This document shows, in pieces, positions 51,081 to 64,000 of a stretch of DNA of 64,000 nucleotides. Position 1 is the stretch's first letter, and each line of letters begins with the position of its first letter. The stretch covers positions 11,099,001 through 11,163,000 of the forward strand of contig NC_071336.1 in the NCBI RefSeq assembly GCF_027744825.2, written 5' to 3'. The position numbers were made by a program, and so were the translations under genes. This DNA comes from Synchiropus splendidus (taxonomy: Eukaryota > Chordata > Actinopteri > Syngnathiformes > Callionymidae). The notes beneath the pieces are model-generated. The model searched no databases. It had not been told where the DNA came from and was given only the letters and a program-made list of their open reading frames with translations.

Positions 51081-52721
51081 GTTGGTAAGGTTGTCATCAG
51101 GGCTTCTGAACTGCTCTCAGTCTGACCCATCACCTAGGACCTGTTTGCCATGGGAGACCCTACCATAACGCCCCCGACAACATAGCTCCTAGGATCATTC
51201 AAGGTACACAAACTCCCCCACCACAATAAGGTTTCAGTTTCAGGGGGACGCTTTCAAACAAATTACTTTTCTGCAAATACCAGTGTCGGTAGCGACATTT
51301 CACAACTTCAACAAAGCACAACTGCACTTTGGCCTAGGTTCCATTGGCGGCTTTAAAGAACAGATTTGCATCCAGCGTTTCTGTAATCAATCATTTCCTT
51401 GAGACTCCCTTTCCTACCAAGTTTCTCGAAACGGAAGAAAACTGCTGACGAGGTCGCACACCACAGCGACATTGAACCAGCGGAAGTCTCAGAGCAGCAG
51501 GAGACAGGAAACACCACTAAGTAGAACCACACTAAGTAGTCCTGACAGGATGCTGAATCCCACAGAAAAAGCTTGAAAACGTATCAGTGCACAGGCAAAA
51601 CATATGAATGAGTCTCTCAAACCTATGGAAGAAATACAGACAGCTAAGTATTTATTCCTCCAGGTCCCTCATATGCCACTGTAAATCACTGGCTGTCCGT
51701 CTCTAGCCACACAGCAGCATCTCTCTCTGCCCCCGGCCGCCGGCTCTGTCAGTCCCTCAGCCTGATGAAGATGGAGAGCGGTCATTTAAGACTAATTAGC
51801 TCACTTAAACAGACAAATAAGCAGGTGTAGCACAAGATTACCCTCAGGCTCACGTGTGTTAATGTACACTCGGATGCATAGTCACCCCACAAGCAGGAGT
51901 GTGGCAAAAAAATCGAGCAAGAAAAAGACAAACGACGACAGCCAGTTCACAGTTTGCAAAAGTAAAAGTGATTGATGACGCTTTTGTGAGCTTGAGTTGA
52001 ACAAGGAAGTGCTCCAATGATACACCTCGTTTCATCAGGATTCAGTTCACCTTCTGTATTTCTGACTTGACTAAATAACTTCATTTCTAGTCTGGTGGTA
52101 TAAAACTATTATGCACCAACAATAGTCGGCAAGTGCTTGTGATGAAATGCAAGATGAGCGCTGAATAATGTAATAATGCAATGATAAAGCATCAACAATC
52201 AGCACTGAAATATGCTAAGAATGTACTTTGGACTAAAAAAAAAAAACAGGAGATTAAATCTTTTAATTGAAAAACAAAGAGGCACAACAATAATCGACTG
52301 CCATTGTGATGGATGTGATGCATTTTAATAAACCAAGGAAGCGATCAATACTCCCTTGTTGAGTTTATCAATACAGTATCAACGTGGAACGATTGAAACG
52401 TCATGTCTAATAACATTTTACATTAAATATTCAAGTGAGAAGGACTTCATACGCCCGGTATCTGGGACTGGCACAGCCAGGGGAAATACAAATTCATAAA
52501 CTGTTATCACCGCATCAACAATAAAAACATAAATAATAGAAATCGCCTGCCCTCATTAAAAGAATCTGAGCATCCTTTTCATAAATATCTGACCATCACT
52601 TTTACGGTTTTAACTCACCACTTAAAGATAGTTCATTCCACTTCTCAAACAGTCTGTGGGTCTGTTTTAAGGTGCATGACAGTAAAATGTGACAGTATTT
52701 TACTGTCATGCTGGGGAAAAT

Positions 52722-52757
52722 CAACTTTTCACAATCTTGCACCATTGGTGATGCCAT
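52722..52757 (+). repeat. 36-bp direct repeat, left copy
   Basis: Begins CAACTTTTC and ends ACCATTGGTGATGCCAT. It matches the copy at 54016-54051 at 35 of 36 positions, and both are preceded by a GGGG-plus-A-run stretch. A T run (52758-52764) directly follows this copy. The function of the repeat is unknown. Confidence 0.9.
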
Positions 52758-54015
52758 TTTTTTTCCTCAGTTGACACCTCTGTCATCTGAAATTAAAAAC
52801 TAGATCACAGCATGAAAAAGGCAAGCAAGCTCATGTCGATAACAGTGATACAAAAACCCTTCTCCGTCAAGCTTTTTCTTTCTTCAATCAAATCGTTCAG
52901 AATCAAGTGGTTATGCAAAAAAAAAGGAAGAGGGAAAAAAAACAATCGTATAGAATAATAGAATGAGATCCAAATCAGCCTTTTTTTATTTTAAAAAAAA
53001 TGAAAAAAGACACAAAACAAGACAAAGGGCTAAAGACCACGTCTTTTATCAAAAACTCAGACAAAGATGAAGACGATTAGTCATGATCACATCCAGGACC
53101 AAGGAGATAACACCGTCACCAAGAAACCTCAATGTGTAGCATTCTCCACTGAAACATTTCTGCACAATAATAAAGAAAAGGGACCTTGTGGGGAAAGTCC
53201 AAAACATTCAGTGTTTCTTTCTTCCATCTCTTACTGCAAGCTCCTGAGCACATCAGACCCAGGCAGATTGGTTTACATCTACATGCAAGATGTTTATGAT
53301 AAGGCAGAGAAAGCAAGGGTGTCTTCATGGTACTGCCAAAAAAAGCTCATGACAAATACAGTAAAAAGGTTTACAGACATGTTGCAGGTACATCAATGTG
53401 GCTATTTGTCAGAGGCTCAGCAGAACCACAGCCATAATGGTTGTCCTTAAAGAGTAAATCCTCCGCCTGCAGATCAAGTGTGGTTCCAACGATGGCTTTA
53501 TGTATTTTGAGCAATGAATTGAAGATTTCAAATACAATAAAATGCATCTGGGACACAGATGGCTGGAAGGGTTTTGGGTGTGTGCAGCGGGTACAGAGGT
53601 GTACTTATGACACTTTGGCTGGTGCCTTAATATCATTTTCAGACATCAAGCGACAACAACAACCATTTAATTCCCAAATATGTGAAACCTGGCAGCTGTG
53701 ACAAATGACATTTGGAAAATGGACCAGGAGGACGCCCAACCACCCCGACAGGAGTAAGATTTCACTATAATACAGACATGTTTATGAAATCTTCATTTCA
53801 CTTTCTATTTCAGACCTCTGAGTGTGTGTTTTCCCCCAGAATGATGAGCATCTCTTTCAGACAATATCATCACTGAATTGTTTCAGTGACACATTTTTCT
53901 TCTGGACAAGCCCACTTGATCTTTCTTCACAGAAAAACTATTTCACCTTAGTTTACAGAAAAACACAGACACACAGGACAGTCGAAGCATGGAACCCACT
54001 ATAGGGGAAAAAAAA

Positions 54016-54051
54016 CAACTTTTCAAAATCTTGCACCATTGGTGATGCCAT
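54016..54051 (+). repeat. 36-bp direct repeat, right copy
   Basis: Same sequence as 52722-52757 with one mismatch (A for C after CAACTTTTC). Together the pair encloses about 1,258 bp. Sequence beyond this copy (CAACTCTACAG) does not match sequence beyond the left copy, so similarity ends sharply on the right. Confidence 0.9.
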
Positions 54052-57000
54052 CAACTCTACAGTCAAAGTAGGATTTGCTGACAGAAAGATTTAAATCTAT
54101 AAATATTCAACAGATGTGATCGTTCTTCTGATCCTTCTCAAATAAATATGTCCGGCAGCATTGCCATTTTTCTGTCTCGACTCCTACTGAATTGCCTCAG
54201 TTGTGCAGAGAAGCAGGAAGACAGATGAACAGGTATTAGCATAATGTTGCTGTTTTCCTCTGCCAGTGTGCTTCATCAACGCCTTCAGACATCAGTTATG
54301 GATACGAGGAAGCAGAACTGTATGTGAACAAATTTACGACCGTAGCTTAAAAAAAGTATTATGGTTTTGAAAAAAAAAAAAGGAGAAATGCAAAAATGTC
54401 TGACAGTGATGACTGGTGTGCAGAATAACAGATCAGTTTGTATTGAGATGTTTATAGCATTCAGGATAAACAAGCCGATCATGTCTGGAAAACTCCACAC
54501 CATGCATCTAACAACAAACAAGCAGCTGATACTGAATGAGGACAAATGTTTAATATAAGAGGAATTTGGCTGCATCTTTACAACCTTGAGCAGAAAACTT
54601 CATTTAACAATAGGGGTGCAATACAATTCTGTGAGATGGAATTTTCACAAAATAAAATAAACAAAATTGGAAGGCACACTAAATGAAAAAGAAATACATA
54701 ATGGTTTCTTCCAAGACTCGCTTCCTGGTCTCTGTCTTTTCGTCTGCTACAAGCAGGCCCTTTCATCGCAGTTCTTAGTAAAATAGTTCGTAAGATCTTT
54801 GTTTTTTTGTTTTTTTTGCGATATAACTGCCAATCTCCTGGCAACAGATCGCCGAGCACTTATGCCGGCGGCTATGATAGCAACGAACATCAGTAGGTAG
54901 AAATATAAAAATAAGAAAAATAAATGAAAATAATCGGTAACGTTTGCAGAATTTCTGTGAGTTAAAATCTTTCCTGTGCAATTTTTTTATTCATGAAAAT
55001 AATTCTGCTGGACTCCTGAAATGACTCACTTATTCATTGAAGTCAAAATTTATTGACATTCTATGCAAATGTGTCAAATGGCATATGGCCATTGTCAAGG
55101 GGTTATTCACATTGATTGTGATTCAAGAGTCATTTTACTTTGTCGTTTCTTATTAAAATAGGGTAAAATAAAATAAGTTGTGAGTGAGTTCGGATTTGAT
55201 GTTAATTTGTTCATCTCTTCACATTATATGTTAGTAAAATAAAGGTTGTAATGTTTTAGTATCGTTTTGTCATTTTTAACATGCTACCTTCAGTGAACGG
55301 TTTAATATGTCTTGTTTGGCGAGGATACTCGTTCATTACACGCCTATCATTTAGCAATCATCAAGGAAATCATACCATATGGAATCGAGCTCAGGTTTAG
55401 CATTGTCCCGTTTCCATCAGATACTGCATTCTAGTGCTCACCTCTGCAGTGGCACTCGTGAATGGAAATCAATACAACACAAGCTAAAGGTCACGGAACA
55501 ATGAAGTCAACAGGACCATATCATCCTCAAAAAAGACCGTGATCTAACTCACATAAATGAAACGCAACCCATCTCCAGCGTTGTCTGGAAATCCGAAAAG
55601 CAGTTCCCGCTGAGAATTCAATTCAACAAAGAAGGCTCATACTTAAGAAACATTCAACAAGGAACTGGCTCATGGACCCACTGAAGAGCAAGGCCAGTTT
55701 ATCCATTATTATTTTGGAAGGAGATACAATTACAACTTCAAAGGAAAAAAAAGACGGCTTTCATTTAGGAAAAGCTCCATGCACACAGTTACGATCTGGT
55801 GACCCACCATCAAGCATTCATTATGAAATAATATGAATGAATGAAATTCAAAAAAAGATGTCTGGCATTAGAAGCCTCCTGGTTAGGTCTTAAATATCCG
55901 TGGAGGCTGAGCATCTTAAACATACTTCCTCTTATTCATCAGCTTGAGGCAAAAATCACATTGACGCCTCGATTGCTTCTGGCACAGCAGCAGAAGAATT
56001 GAATGACTTCCCACATGAGAGATGGAGAAAAAGAATCAGGGATTCACGTGACAGGGTTCGGACCGCACTGCAAAGTTTCTCATCAGCCGTCATATTTCAT
56101 CATTTGGCTCGTGGCCCGACAGTGCGGCGTCAATGAGCCCTAATTAGACGGTGGTGGTATTATAAAAGAGAGACGGACCCCTTGTCTCATCACTCTTTAA
56201 AGTTCATCCTGGGGGGAACAACATAGCCAATCAGCACTAAGCCGGCTGTGCAATTGAGATTTAATAGCTTCCAAGTTTTTTCTCTTTTCCTACATGTGCT
56301 CATGTCATCTGCCGGAAATAATGTTCGCAAGATAAAGCAATAGCGGTGACCGATAGGTGATGTCTTCTGGCTCCATGTAAGATGAAGCAAGGAAACTTCA
56401 CCGCTCGGCATAAATTAGATCCACGTACCCTCCAAAGGATAATCTGTTCATCCAGAATACACAGTTCAGGTCTTCTGTCAACAAACATCCTGATAGATGC
56501 GCCGGCAATAAAGTCCAAAAGATTTCTATTGCACTCCAGTCAAAGTTTCTCATAAATATTTAGCACAAGACTCTTGCTGCTCATCCAAAATAAGATTTGT
56601 CAGGTATTGGACTGGATTTCTAAAGAACTTATAGAAAGCTCAGTAGGGTGGTAAAGGACGAAAAAAGTTAAGAGGATTTTAATGATGGGAAAAGTTCAAT
56701 TAATGAGATAGTGGGACCAAGTGAAGGAGGTAAAGGTGAGGTAAAGGATAAAGAGGTGGGGACTGGAATGTATAAACATGTGTCAAGCTGTGACAAAAGA
56801 AGATTGATAGAATGGGAGGAGAGCTGGCAGGATCCATTTTGGAGAACCAACAGTGCCGAAAGGACGTTGGAAAAAATGAACGAGATGAAGGATTGAAGAG
56901 CTGATGGAATCGGAAGATGAAAAGAGACTGAGATTGACATGTGGGGAGACAGGTGGGGAAGGGGCTCAAGGGGAGGCGGTCTTAAACGTGACCTTCAGCT

Positions 57001-57375
57001 CAATGAACAACCATCTTCTATGTGAAATAACAATTTTGATGATTACAAACTCCAAAAGAATACAACTGTGTTCAGCATCATGGTGTATCAGCAACAATTG
57101 TGTGGTCTCCATAGCAAGATGTACTCATCCTTGTCGCCCAAGTCAGTGTCAATGTCGTCCTTACCTATCAGTGAAGGAAACTGGGGATGGGGCAGGGAAA
57201 TCATTGCAAAAGGTGTAGAGAAGCAAAAACTTTTTTTTTTTTCTGGCAGTTTCGCACCAATGTTTTCCAAGATGCAGTCACACAACAAAATAGGTCCGGC
57301 ATCTCACGCAGGTCCATGCTATTTCATTCATTCATCTGGAGTTCGGGTTAGTATTATGCAATGATTTTTTTAACA

Positions 57376-57397
57376 ATAAAAAATAAAATAAAATAAA
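57376..57397 (+). repeat. AAAAT pentanucleotide tract
   Basis: Tandem AAAAT/AATAA units spanning about four repeats after a short T run. It is a simple repeat with no attached element recognised. Confidence 0.8.
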
Positions 57398-59332
57398 GAG
57401 ATTGAAAGAATTGAGTTTAGATTCTGGGTTGGTACATACAACCAAAAATACTGTCAAAGTCAGTCAGAAATGAATAAGCCCTTTGAATAAAAGATGAAAT
57501 CTTCAAGGTCTAAACCAAGTCCTCCAATATCTGAACTGGTGAATAAGAATCAACACAAGATACATTATATGGCAGAAGTATTTCCATTTGCATTAAGTAC
57601 TGTCCACAGCCACAACAAAACTTGTCAAAAATAAGAAAAAAATGGTGGTGTGCACCCCACCCAAGTTTGATAAAAATGACATCTCGTGAAAAATTGCAGT
57701 GACGGTAAAAATGAAAATGCAGGGCAGAAGTGCAACATAAAGTTATTCTCATGGCTTCTATGAAAAGGACAGACGAAGGACAAAGTTATTAAACAAAGAG
57801 GCGGCAGAGACCGAAAACACACATAGAAACTGGTATTAAAATGCAATGTCCAGATCTTTTCATCTCAAACCGAGCAACACCAGCTGGATGCTCCAGAAAT
57901 ATTTAGTGATAATGCCTCCTTCTCTCCTTTATTTTTTACATATTAACTGTGACATTGTATTAGGCAGACAGAGAGGCGACTATGGTGCGCCGCTATCAGT
58001 GAAACTTGATATAAATGATTTATGAAAGATAAATACAAAAGCCCAACGCTATATTATCTCACACTTTAAAAAGCAGCGCAGGGGTCGATTTGCCCGTTTT
58101 GAAGTGAGATATATGTGTGGGAATCTTTGCTGCAGAGAAGCAAATGTTAAGATTGTGTTCCTTCATTATAGATGACATTAACATTGGAATCAATGTGGAT
58201 AACTAACATTAACAAAACATCTAATTCAGATTTGATTTGGCATATCACATCAGTAGATACAGTATCCCTAAGGTTCCAGCAGATGACAAATGTTTCACAT
58301 CTGCACAGAGGCCATTTCATCTTTTTGTGCACTCCTTCCTCGCATTATTCAGCTTTTCCCCATTACTTTCTCACCTCATCTTCCTCCCAAGTTCTCCACC
58401 TCACACCTGTTCCCCTGTAAACACACAATCTTTCTGGGTGGAACGAAAACATTTCTACAGAAGCTTAAAAAAATAAATGAATAAATATCTTTTTCTAAAC
58501 AACAAACCTCTTCTACAACATCCCTAAGGTTCTGTTGACTGAAAACGTTGTCTCTGTTGAGGACAGGGAACCAATCCATCACACTGAGCAGTGTGAGTTG
58601 CAGAAGGAAGATTTCATACAGCATTAAGGCAACCGATAAAGCCAACATGATGACATGGTAAAGATGTGGCAGCCTGAACTGTTGTTTTGGGGCAATGTCA
58701 AGCAAATTTCAACACTCCTAAAGCCATGATATGTTTTACCATTCTACCAGACTACTACAACAGGTCTTGCAGTTCCCTGTCCTTAGCTTAGGAGGACTTA
58801 AAAAAAAAAGCCCATTCAAGTTATTTTTCTTTTTCATTTTCACATATCCAACTAACAGATAATGTTTTATATGATCCTATATTCACCTTTTCATCTTTTT
58901 AAATCTTGCTGGGTAGAGTTGTCCCCTTCAAATGTTGAACTCCAGCAAGCGGCAAGAAACACATTTATATCAGCAGCAACTGCTTGTGGCTTCTCACCTG
59001 CTAGCCTTTCCTCATTGAATTGAAAGGAAGCGGTGTCATGCAAGATATTTCCACAAGAGAACTGAACATTTTGTTCTTTTTCTGATCATTACCAGGAAAC
59101 CTTGGGGGTGTTAGTGGATGAAATTCACAGTAGAAAAGCAGTTTCTGAAAACCCAATCAGTCTAGGAGTCACCAACAACCACACTACAACTTTGGGTAGT
59201 ATTTAACCTCGCCTCCTGAGATCAGAGCTGCAAATATGACTCCTGCAAGTTGAGTTATCAAGTTTGGGTCATGACACATTAAAGGGGGACAAATGTGATT
59301 TTATTCTTCAGTAATCCAATCTCACAAACCAA

Positions 59333-59760
59333 CAGTAGGGCTGGGATAGTTGGGTGCCTGTTATATCACGACTCAGCTTTATATTGCGATTCTTTGCCTT
59401 ACTCAATTTATAATTGGATTCTGATTTACACATTAAAAAAGTAAATAAAAATGCACACTTCAGTCTCCCACAGACATTTGGTACACGTGGTGACCATGGT
59501 TGTATTTGTGTACTGTATGTATAAAGAGTATTATTCAGTTTATGGGGAGAATAATACTGTGCTGTTGTAATAACAAGGTGCTAGAACAAGTTTTGACTGT
59601 AATATTTTGGGGCCGAAATTGTTTCAGTGAACCTGCATTGCACAGATGCAGCAGGAGAGAGACGCCGTGGGAGCTGGATTAAATAACCAATGTCCAACAA
59701 ATTTCTCCATAGCCCAAGACATCGATCAATCAAATTGATGGTGTAATCCCAGTACCTACA
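59333..59760. mobile_element. possible hAT-like element with imperfect inverted ends
   Basis: The left end CAGTAGGGCTGGGATAG matches the CAGTAGGGCTGGGCGAT-type termini of teleost hAT repeats. A partly complementary sequence lies 400 bp away (GTGTAATCCCAGTACCTAC, complement GTAGGTACTGGGATTACAC). The interior contains ATCGATCAATC near the right end, also usual for such elements. Flanking octamers do not match convincingly, so the boundaries are uncertain. Confidence 0.35.
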
Positions 59761-60765
59761 ATCGTACAGACCTATAATGGGTAGCGTTTAGCAAAGAGCG
59801 CTAACATGTTAGCACAGGGCAGCCAATTCTCTCGTAAACCAGCAAAAAACTCTTGCAAATGAGCATTTTGTCAGGCTACACTTATCATTTGTCTCGGTTT
59901 GATTGCCAAGTGACTTAATGTGTACATACTGCATATATTATGGATGGAGTCTGTGGTCCGCTCGCGAAATGGCACTCTGGAGTGACAGTTGGCTGCCCAA
60001 TGTAAGCATCAGCTACGTGAAACAACCAGTCCTTGGTCTACATTTAACAATAGTTGGTGTATGAAAATGAAAGTATTAAACTTGTGTGTTTGATCAGCAG
60101 CTCTGGAGACGCGCTTCAGCTAGGCTTCCCAACTGTTTACCAGGAAACGGACATTATGTCACATCTTGAATTTTTAAAAGAAAATGTCATTGTCGTACAC
60201 GGCAAAATCATCTGATTCACTTCAGTAACAGCTGAAGAAGAATAAACAGATTGTGACAGACATAAAAGTTCAGATCCAGTAGGAACCGTTGGAAAAGCTC
60301 CCAAATTGAACATGAGTGTTTTTGTTTTGTTTTCAAACAAAGCCTTCCATGTAGGTCATGTCTGTGAAACTGCCACTGGGAAATGTCTGCAGCATTGGGA
60401 GAAGTTTGTAACCACCATGTCTCTCTCATTACCAGCCAAAAACACATCCCCTCATCCCTGAGGAACATTTATGCTGTGAACTCGGCAAAGAAGTTAAAAG
60501 AGGTTGAAAGTTGAAAGAGAATCCGTGTAGTCCGTCAACAAATCTCATGTTCCTTTCCATGTTTCAAGAATGCACAATTGTGTTAGAACATCATGTTGAG
60601 TTAAACATTTTCAAAATTAATTTAGAATGTTCATTCACATTTGTACACTGTGTAAGAATTTCTTCCATGTAGTGTCAAAACCATGTATTGCAACCAACTG
60701 TCTTACGTCACGCAGTTGAAAGCACACAGCAACTTGTGTTTTTTTTCGTCAACGATGACAATGAT

Positions 60766-60787
60766 AAAAAAAAAAAAAAAAAAAAAA
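60766..60787 (+). repeat. 22-nt A homopolymer
   Basis: The longest uninterrupted A run in the window. No LINE or SINE body was recognised on its 5' side, so it is listed as a simple repeat. Confidence 0.9.
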
Positions 60788-61793
60788 CAAATGTCGAGTG
60801 GAGGAACAGGCCGGTGATAAACTGTGGTGAAAGTTGTTCGTAAGTAAGTCGCAACAAGTGCCATTAACACACCATATGTTAACAGCATTTGTTGATACTA
60901 TAAAAATCAATAAACGTTAATAATGTTGTATTTGGCCAAAATGATGCATTGAAATACATGATGCGATATGTCATAAATGTTTGTATGTATGTTGTATGTC
61001 ATATACATAATACTACAGTGCACAAGCATATATTTGAAAGCTATTCATGATGATGTACCTACATTAATTGTATATAATGGTAAATACAGTAATTGTATAA
61101 CCTCTTTTGTTTCTTCTAATAATTATAATCATGTCTCCTTGACTAAAATTGACTATAATATTTGAGTTTTCGTGGACCTAAACTAAACAAAAACTGGTTG
61201 ACCTGATTAAAATGTAACTAAAACTAATTAGTATTTCCGTCCAAAAACTAGAACCAAGACTACAACTGATATGGCAGCCACAAACATCAGTGACAGTAAC
61301 TGTGTTGTCTGCACATTTCAAAAAGCCAAGATGTGATTTACGTAAATCTACCAAGACAGCAATTGGGCTCGAAAGGGTGACATGCATTAGCTCATTGGTA
61401 TACTGCAATGAGTTTCACCATCGCCACCTCTCTGCGCTGTTCATGTGTTAAACTTTGATCATGTTGCACACGTGTTGTGTTATTAACACTCGTTCGCCCA
61501 ACCACTTTGGAAAAACAATGGTCTGTGATTGTTCTTGTTTCAAAAGTGGAGGGACGGATAAGGACTCAGAGTGTAGGACGTAACAAAGATGCATGGAACA
61601 GCCAGGTTAACAGCCATAAGATGCCCAAACATCACCTTGACGGAATCGCTCGTCACATGTTGGTGTGTTCACTGCATTTTAGATGGGATTGTTTGAATAA
61701 ACAAGATCTGAATCACAGCATGTGCACTTCATAAGTAGCATGTAGCAATGTCGCTCACATGAGCTAATGTCACTTCCCTTCTAGCTTCCAGAC

Positions 61794-62005
61794 CAGGGGT
61801 GGCCAACCAGTCAGAGGCTAAGAGCCACATTGTTTTACTTTGTTGCTGAAAAGAGCCACATCCTACAAATATGTAAGAACAATGAATAACAGGTGAAACA
61901 CATGGCATACGTTTAGTTTAGGGAATGACAAAGTTTGGTGAAGAGCCGCATGAAACTGGGAAAAGAGCTGCATGTGGCTCGGGAGCCACGGGTTGGCCAG
62001 GCCTG
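61794..62005 (+). mobile_element. short non-autonomous hAT-like element, copy in plus orientation
   Basis: A 212-bp element bounded by imperfect terminal inverted repeats: CAGGGGTGGCCAACC at the left, and a right end that reads CAGGCCTGGCCAACC on the opposite strand. Flanking 8-bp direct repeats TTCCAGAC and TTCTAGAC (one mismatch) fit the length and nTnnnnAn pattern of hAT target-site duplications. It has no coding capacity. Over its shared length it is nearly identical to the copy at 34700-34889, differing by a handful of bases and a 22-bp extra segment near its right end. The hAT assignment is inferred from the CAGGG ends and the 8-bp duplication. Confidence 0.85.
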
Positions 62006-62809
62006 TTCTAGACTCTCGGATCGGAGATTGATTTGGAGTTGTTTGAATGTTTATTGATATCTCACCTTCATGGCATTTTCATCAAATTATGAGTTACCTT
62101 ATGTCATGTCAGTAATCAACGCCTTTGTTGAGCCAAAAACTATTGACGGTTCGAGGCAGCTGTTTATTCCGGTATTTCTTTCTGATTAGACACAACAATA
62201 AATACTAAACAAGTCATCACAGTAACATTTGTCAATTGAAATGAAACAATCTGAGAGGTCAGAAAAGTGTGGTTCTCCACGTTTTCTTCTCAAACTTGAC
62301 GGGTCCAGTGTAGCGACAATAACTATTAGCAGCGCCTGAGTTTACCATGTCAGAGCTGAAAACATGAAAGGCGGCGTAGTTTCATGTCCCTTAGTGGGTA
62401 ATGTATTTCAAGATGGCGCACGTTACAGAACGTCGACCCCAGTTCATGCATGTGAAATAAGATTTCAAGCCAATAGGAATACTAAGAATCGATGGTGGTG
62501 GTAAATATTCATACCTTCGTCAACATGGAACACAGACTCCAATCTTGAACAAGTGAAAATGCCATAAAGGAGGCCTTTAGCTTGACGTTTCTTGCTAACA
62601 CTGAATGTAAGACGAGACCATAGCAGAGCCGCTTTAAATGACACAATCACACATTTCCAAAACAAAAATCCCACACAAATGACACACCAATATCTGGAAA
62701 AGCTCAAGCTTTTGGTTGTTACATAATTATTATTGTTCATATTCATTATTCAATGCCAGAAAATACATTTGCTGAGATAAAAGCTAAACTGCTGCCAAGT
62801 AAAGACTTA

Positions 62810-62929
<120 letters not shown>

Positions 62930-64000
62930 CTACCCAGAAGGAAAAAACAACATTAAATTGTTGAAGATGCAGAAGACAACATCACCGAACATCTTTCTTG
63001 GACCTTTTTCCTTCGCCCATAATATGGAAGTGCAGTGAACACATATTTTCACTTCCTGTCAAATAAATGGGATTCACACTTTGTGTCAGAGCGTCAAAAT
63101 AATGATGCTGTCAAATGAAACAAAGACTGATTCATATTCACGTCTGCCGATGAAGAGAATGAGTTATTCAACAGACAATATCACCTTGCAGGATGAGGAT
63201 GCTTGATTCATATTCTGAATTAAGTTCCATGTAAATTTCTTGCTAGCTTTGCATTTATTTGTGTTGAGAACTGATGTTAAATAAGCAGAACCAAAGCTAC
63301 ATTGCAATGCAATTCATTTGATCACGTTTAAATTGTACTGTAAAACAGTTGGGTTTCATACTGATTGACCGAAGGGCTACACTTGTGGGTTGTTGTTGTT
63401 CCACCGTGGCCCTTAGAGGACAGGTTTGACACACCTCGTATAACATTATGGTGTATCATATTTATATTTCATATGCATGAATTGTTTACACCCGAGTACC
63501 GGGAGGATTATAAAGACAAATTTGAAACACAGGACATCAATCAAAGAGCAATAAGAATAGATGACGACATGATACAACTTTCACTACTGATACACATATG
63601 CAAATATTCAGTCAAAAGGAGGTGGAGGAGCTGCCTTGAAGCAGAAGTCTAGGTTGAGCACAGCTCAAAGTCTGGACTTAGTTCACTCATTCTCCCTGAA
63701 CAGCATCGCCACCATGAAAAATAAATAGTATAAGTATGCAGGCTAATCATCTTGCAGTCTCATGTTAAATTATCATCTCATTTCTACTAATGTGCGAAGG
63801 CATTCACCCAAATTCTCAGGTGAAAATCACTGGTCAAACGTGACCCCAATATGTGTGTAATGAGGCCTAACAAATGTAAGACTGACAACAACAGCTCGCA
63901 ACTTTTCAAGACCATTAATGGAAACATGCAGTCGTGAGGACCATTTGTATTGTCATGTTGGCAATCTTTGCAGCAACACAACAAATAAAGTATCACTGTC
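62930..64000 (-). other. pc: pc intron, 3' part (continues off the window)
   Basis: Intron sequence immediately upstream of the exon at 62929 on the minus strand. Directly before the exon is a pyrimidine-rich stretch ending in GGGTAG. No further pc exon was found; the preceding residues of PC (a KLAKQ-like stretch in mammals) must lie beyond 64000. A short segment around 63.40-63.44 kb resembles the terminal sequence of fish hAT-derived repeats (GTTTGACACACCTC on the plus strand) but is too degraded to delimit. Confidence 0.85.

Noticed and set aside
53067..53450. 127-codon plus frame inside the 36-bp direct repeat
   Set aside because: The opposite strand looks more like 3' UTR and the frame shows no domain. 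It was not called as a gene.
63395..63440. GTGGCCCTTAGAGGACAGGTTTGACACACC-type hAT terminus
   Set aside because: It resembles fish hAT repeat ends, but only one degraded end is visible, with no partner terminus or duplication.

Overview
The window looks like intronic DNA from a ray-finned (teleost) fish genome. It is AT-rich by eye and has no long open reading frames, operons or ribosome binding sites. It carries vertebrate-type GT/CA microsatellites and decayed copies of repeat families familiar from teleosts: L2/Rex-like and other LINE 3' ends, a Tc1 transposase relic and short hAT-type elements. The teleost assignment is inferred from the repeats. The host species cannot be named.

Only one protein-coding gene is securely identifiable, pyruvate carboxylase (pc), on the minus strand. 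Three consecutive internal exons are present. In transcript order they are 62929-62811 (119 nt), 33980-33818 (163 nt) and 4875-4693 (183 nt). They splice in frame (phase 0 to 2, 2 to 0, 0 to 0) with GT-AG boundaries into 155 codons. These encode the C-terminal half of the biotin carboxylase (BC) domain, including the [12 protein letters not shown] signature and the active-site arginine in GMGIRLDS. The exons before and after lie outside the window.

The rest is intron: 1,071 nt upstream of the first exon, 28,830 nt between the first and second, 28,942 nt between the second and third, and 4,692 nt after the third. Recognisable content in the 4876-33817 intron includes a Tc1-like transposase relic (about 16.86-17.32 kb), LINE 3'-end fossils (23.9-24.2 and 28.6-28.8 kb), a short hAT-like element with an 8-bp flanking repeat (28.30-28.45 kb), a GT microsatellite joined to a repeat unit that recurs elsewhere (30.6-30.94 kb), and a strong CTCF-like motif (31.23 kb). 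The 33981-62810 intron holds two near-identical short hAT-like elements in opposite orientation, one near each end (34.7 and 61.8-62.0 kb). It also holds a long CA tract (37.2 kb), another LINE fossil (44.2 kb), a composite transposon block (50.2-51.1 kb), and a 36-bp direct repeat flanking about 1.26 kb of unidentified sequence (52.7-54.05 kb).

I found no convincing novel multi-gene system. The most unusual signals are the inverted element pair bracketing the 29-kb intron, which could pair in the pre-mRNA, and the long direct repeat around a retrocopy-like segment.
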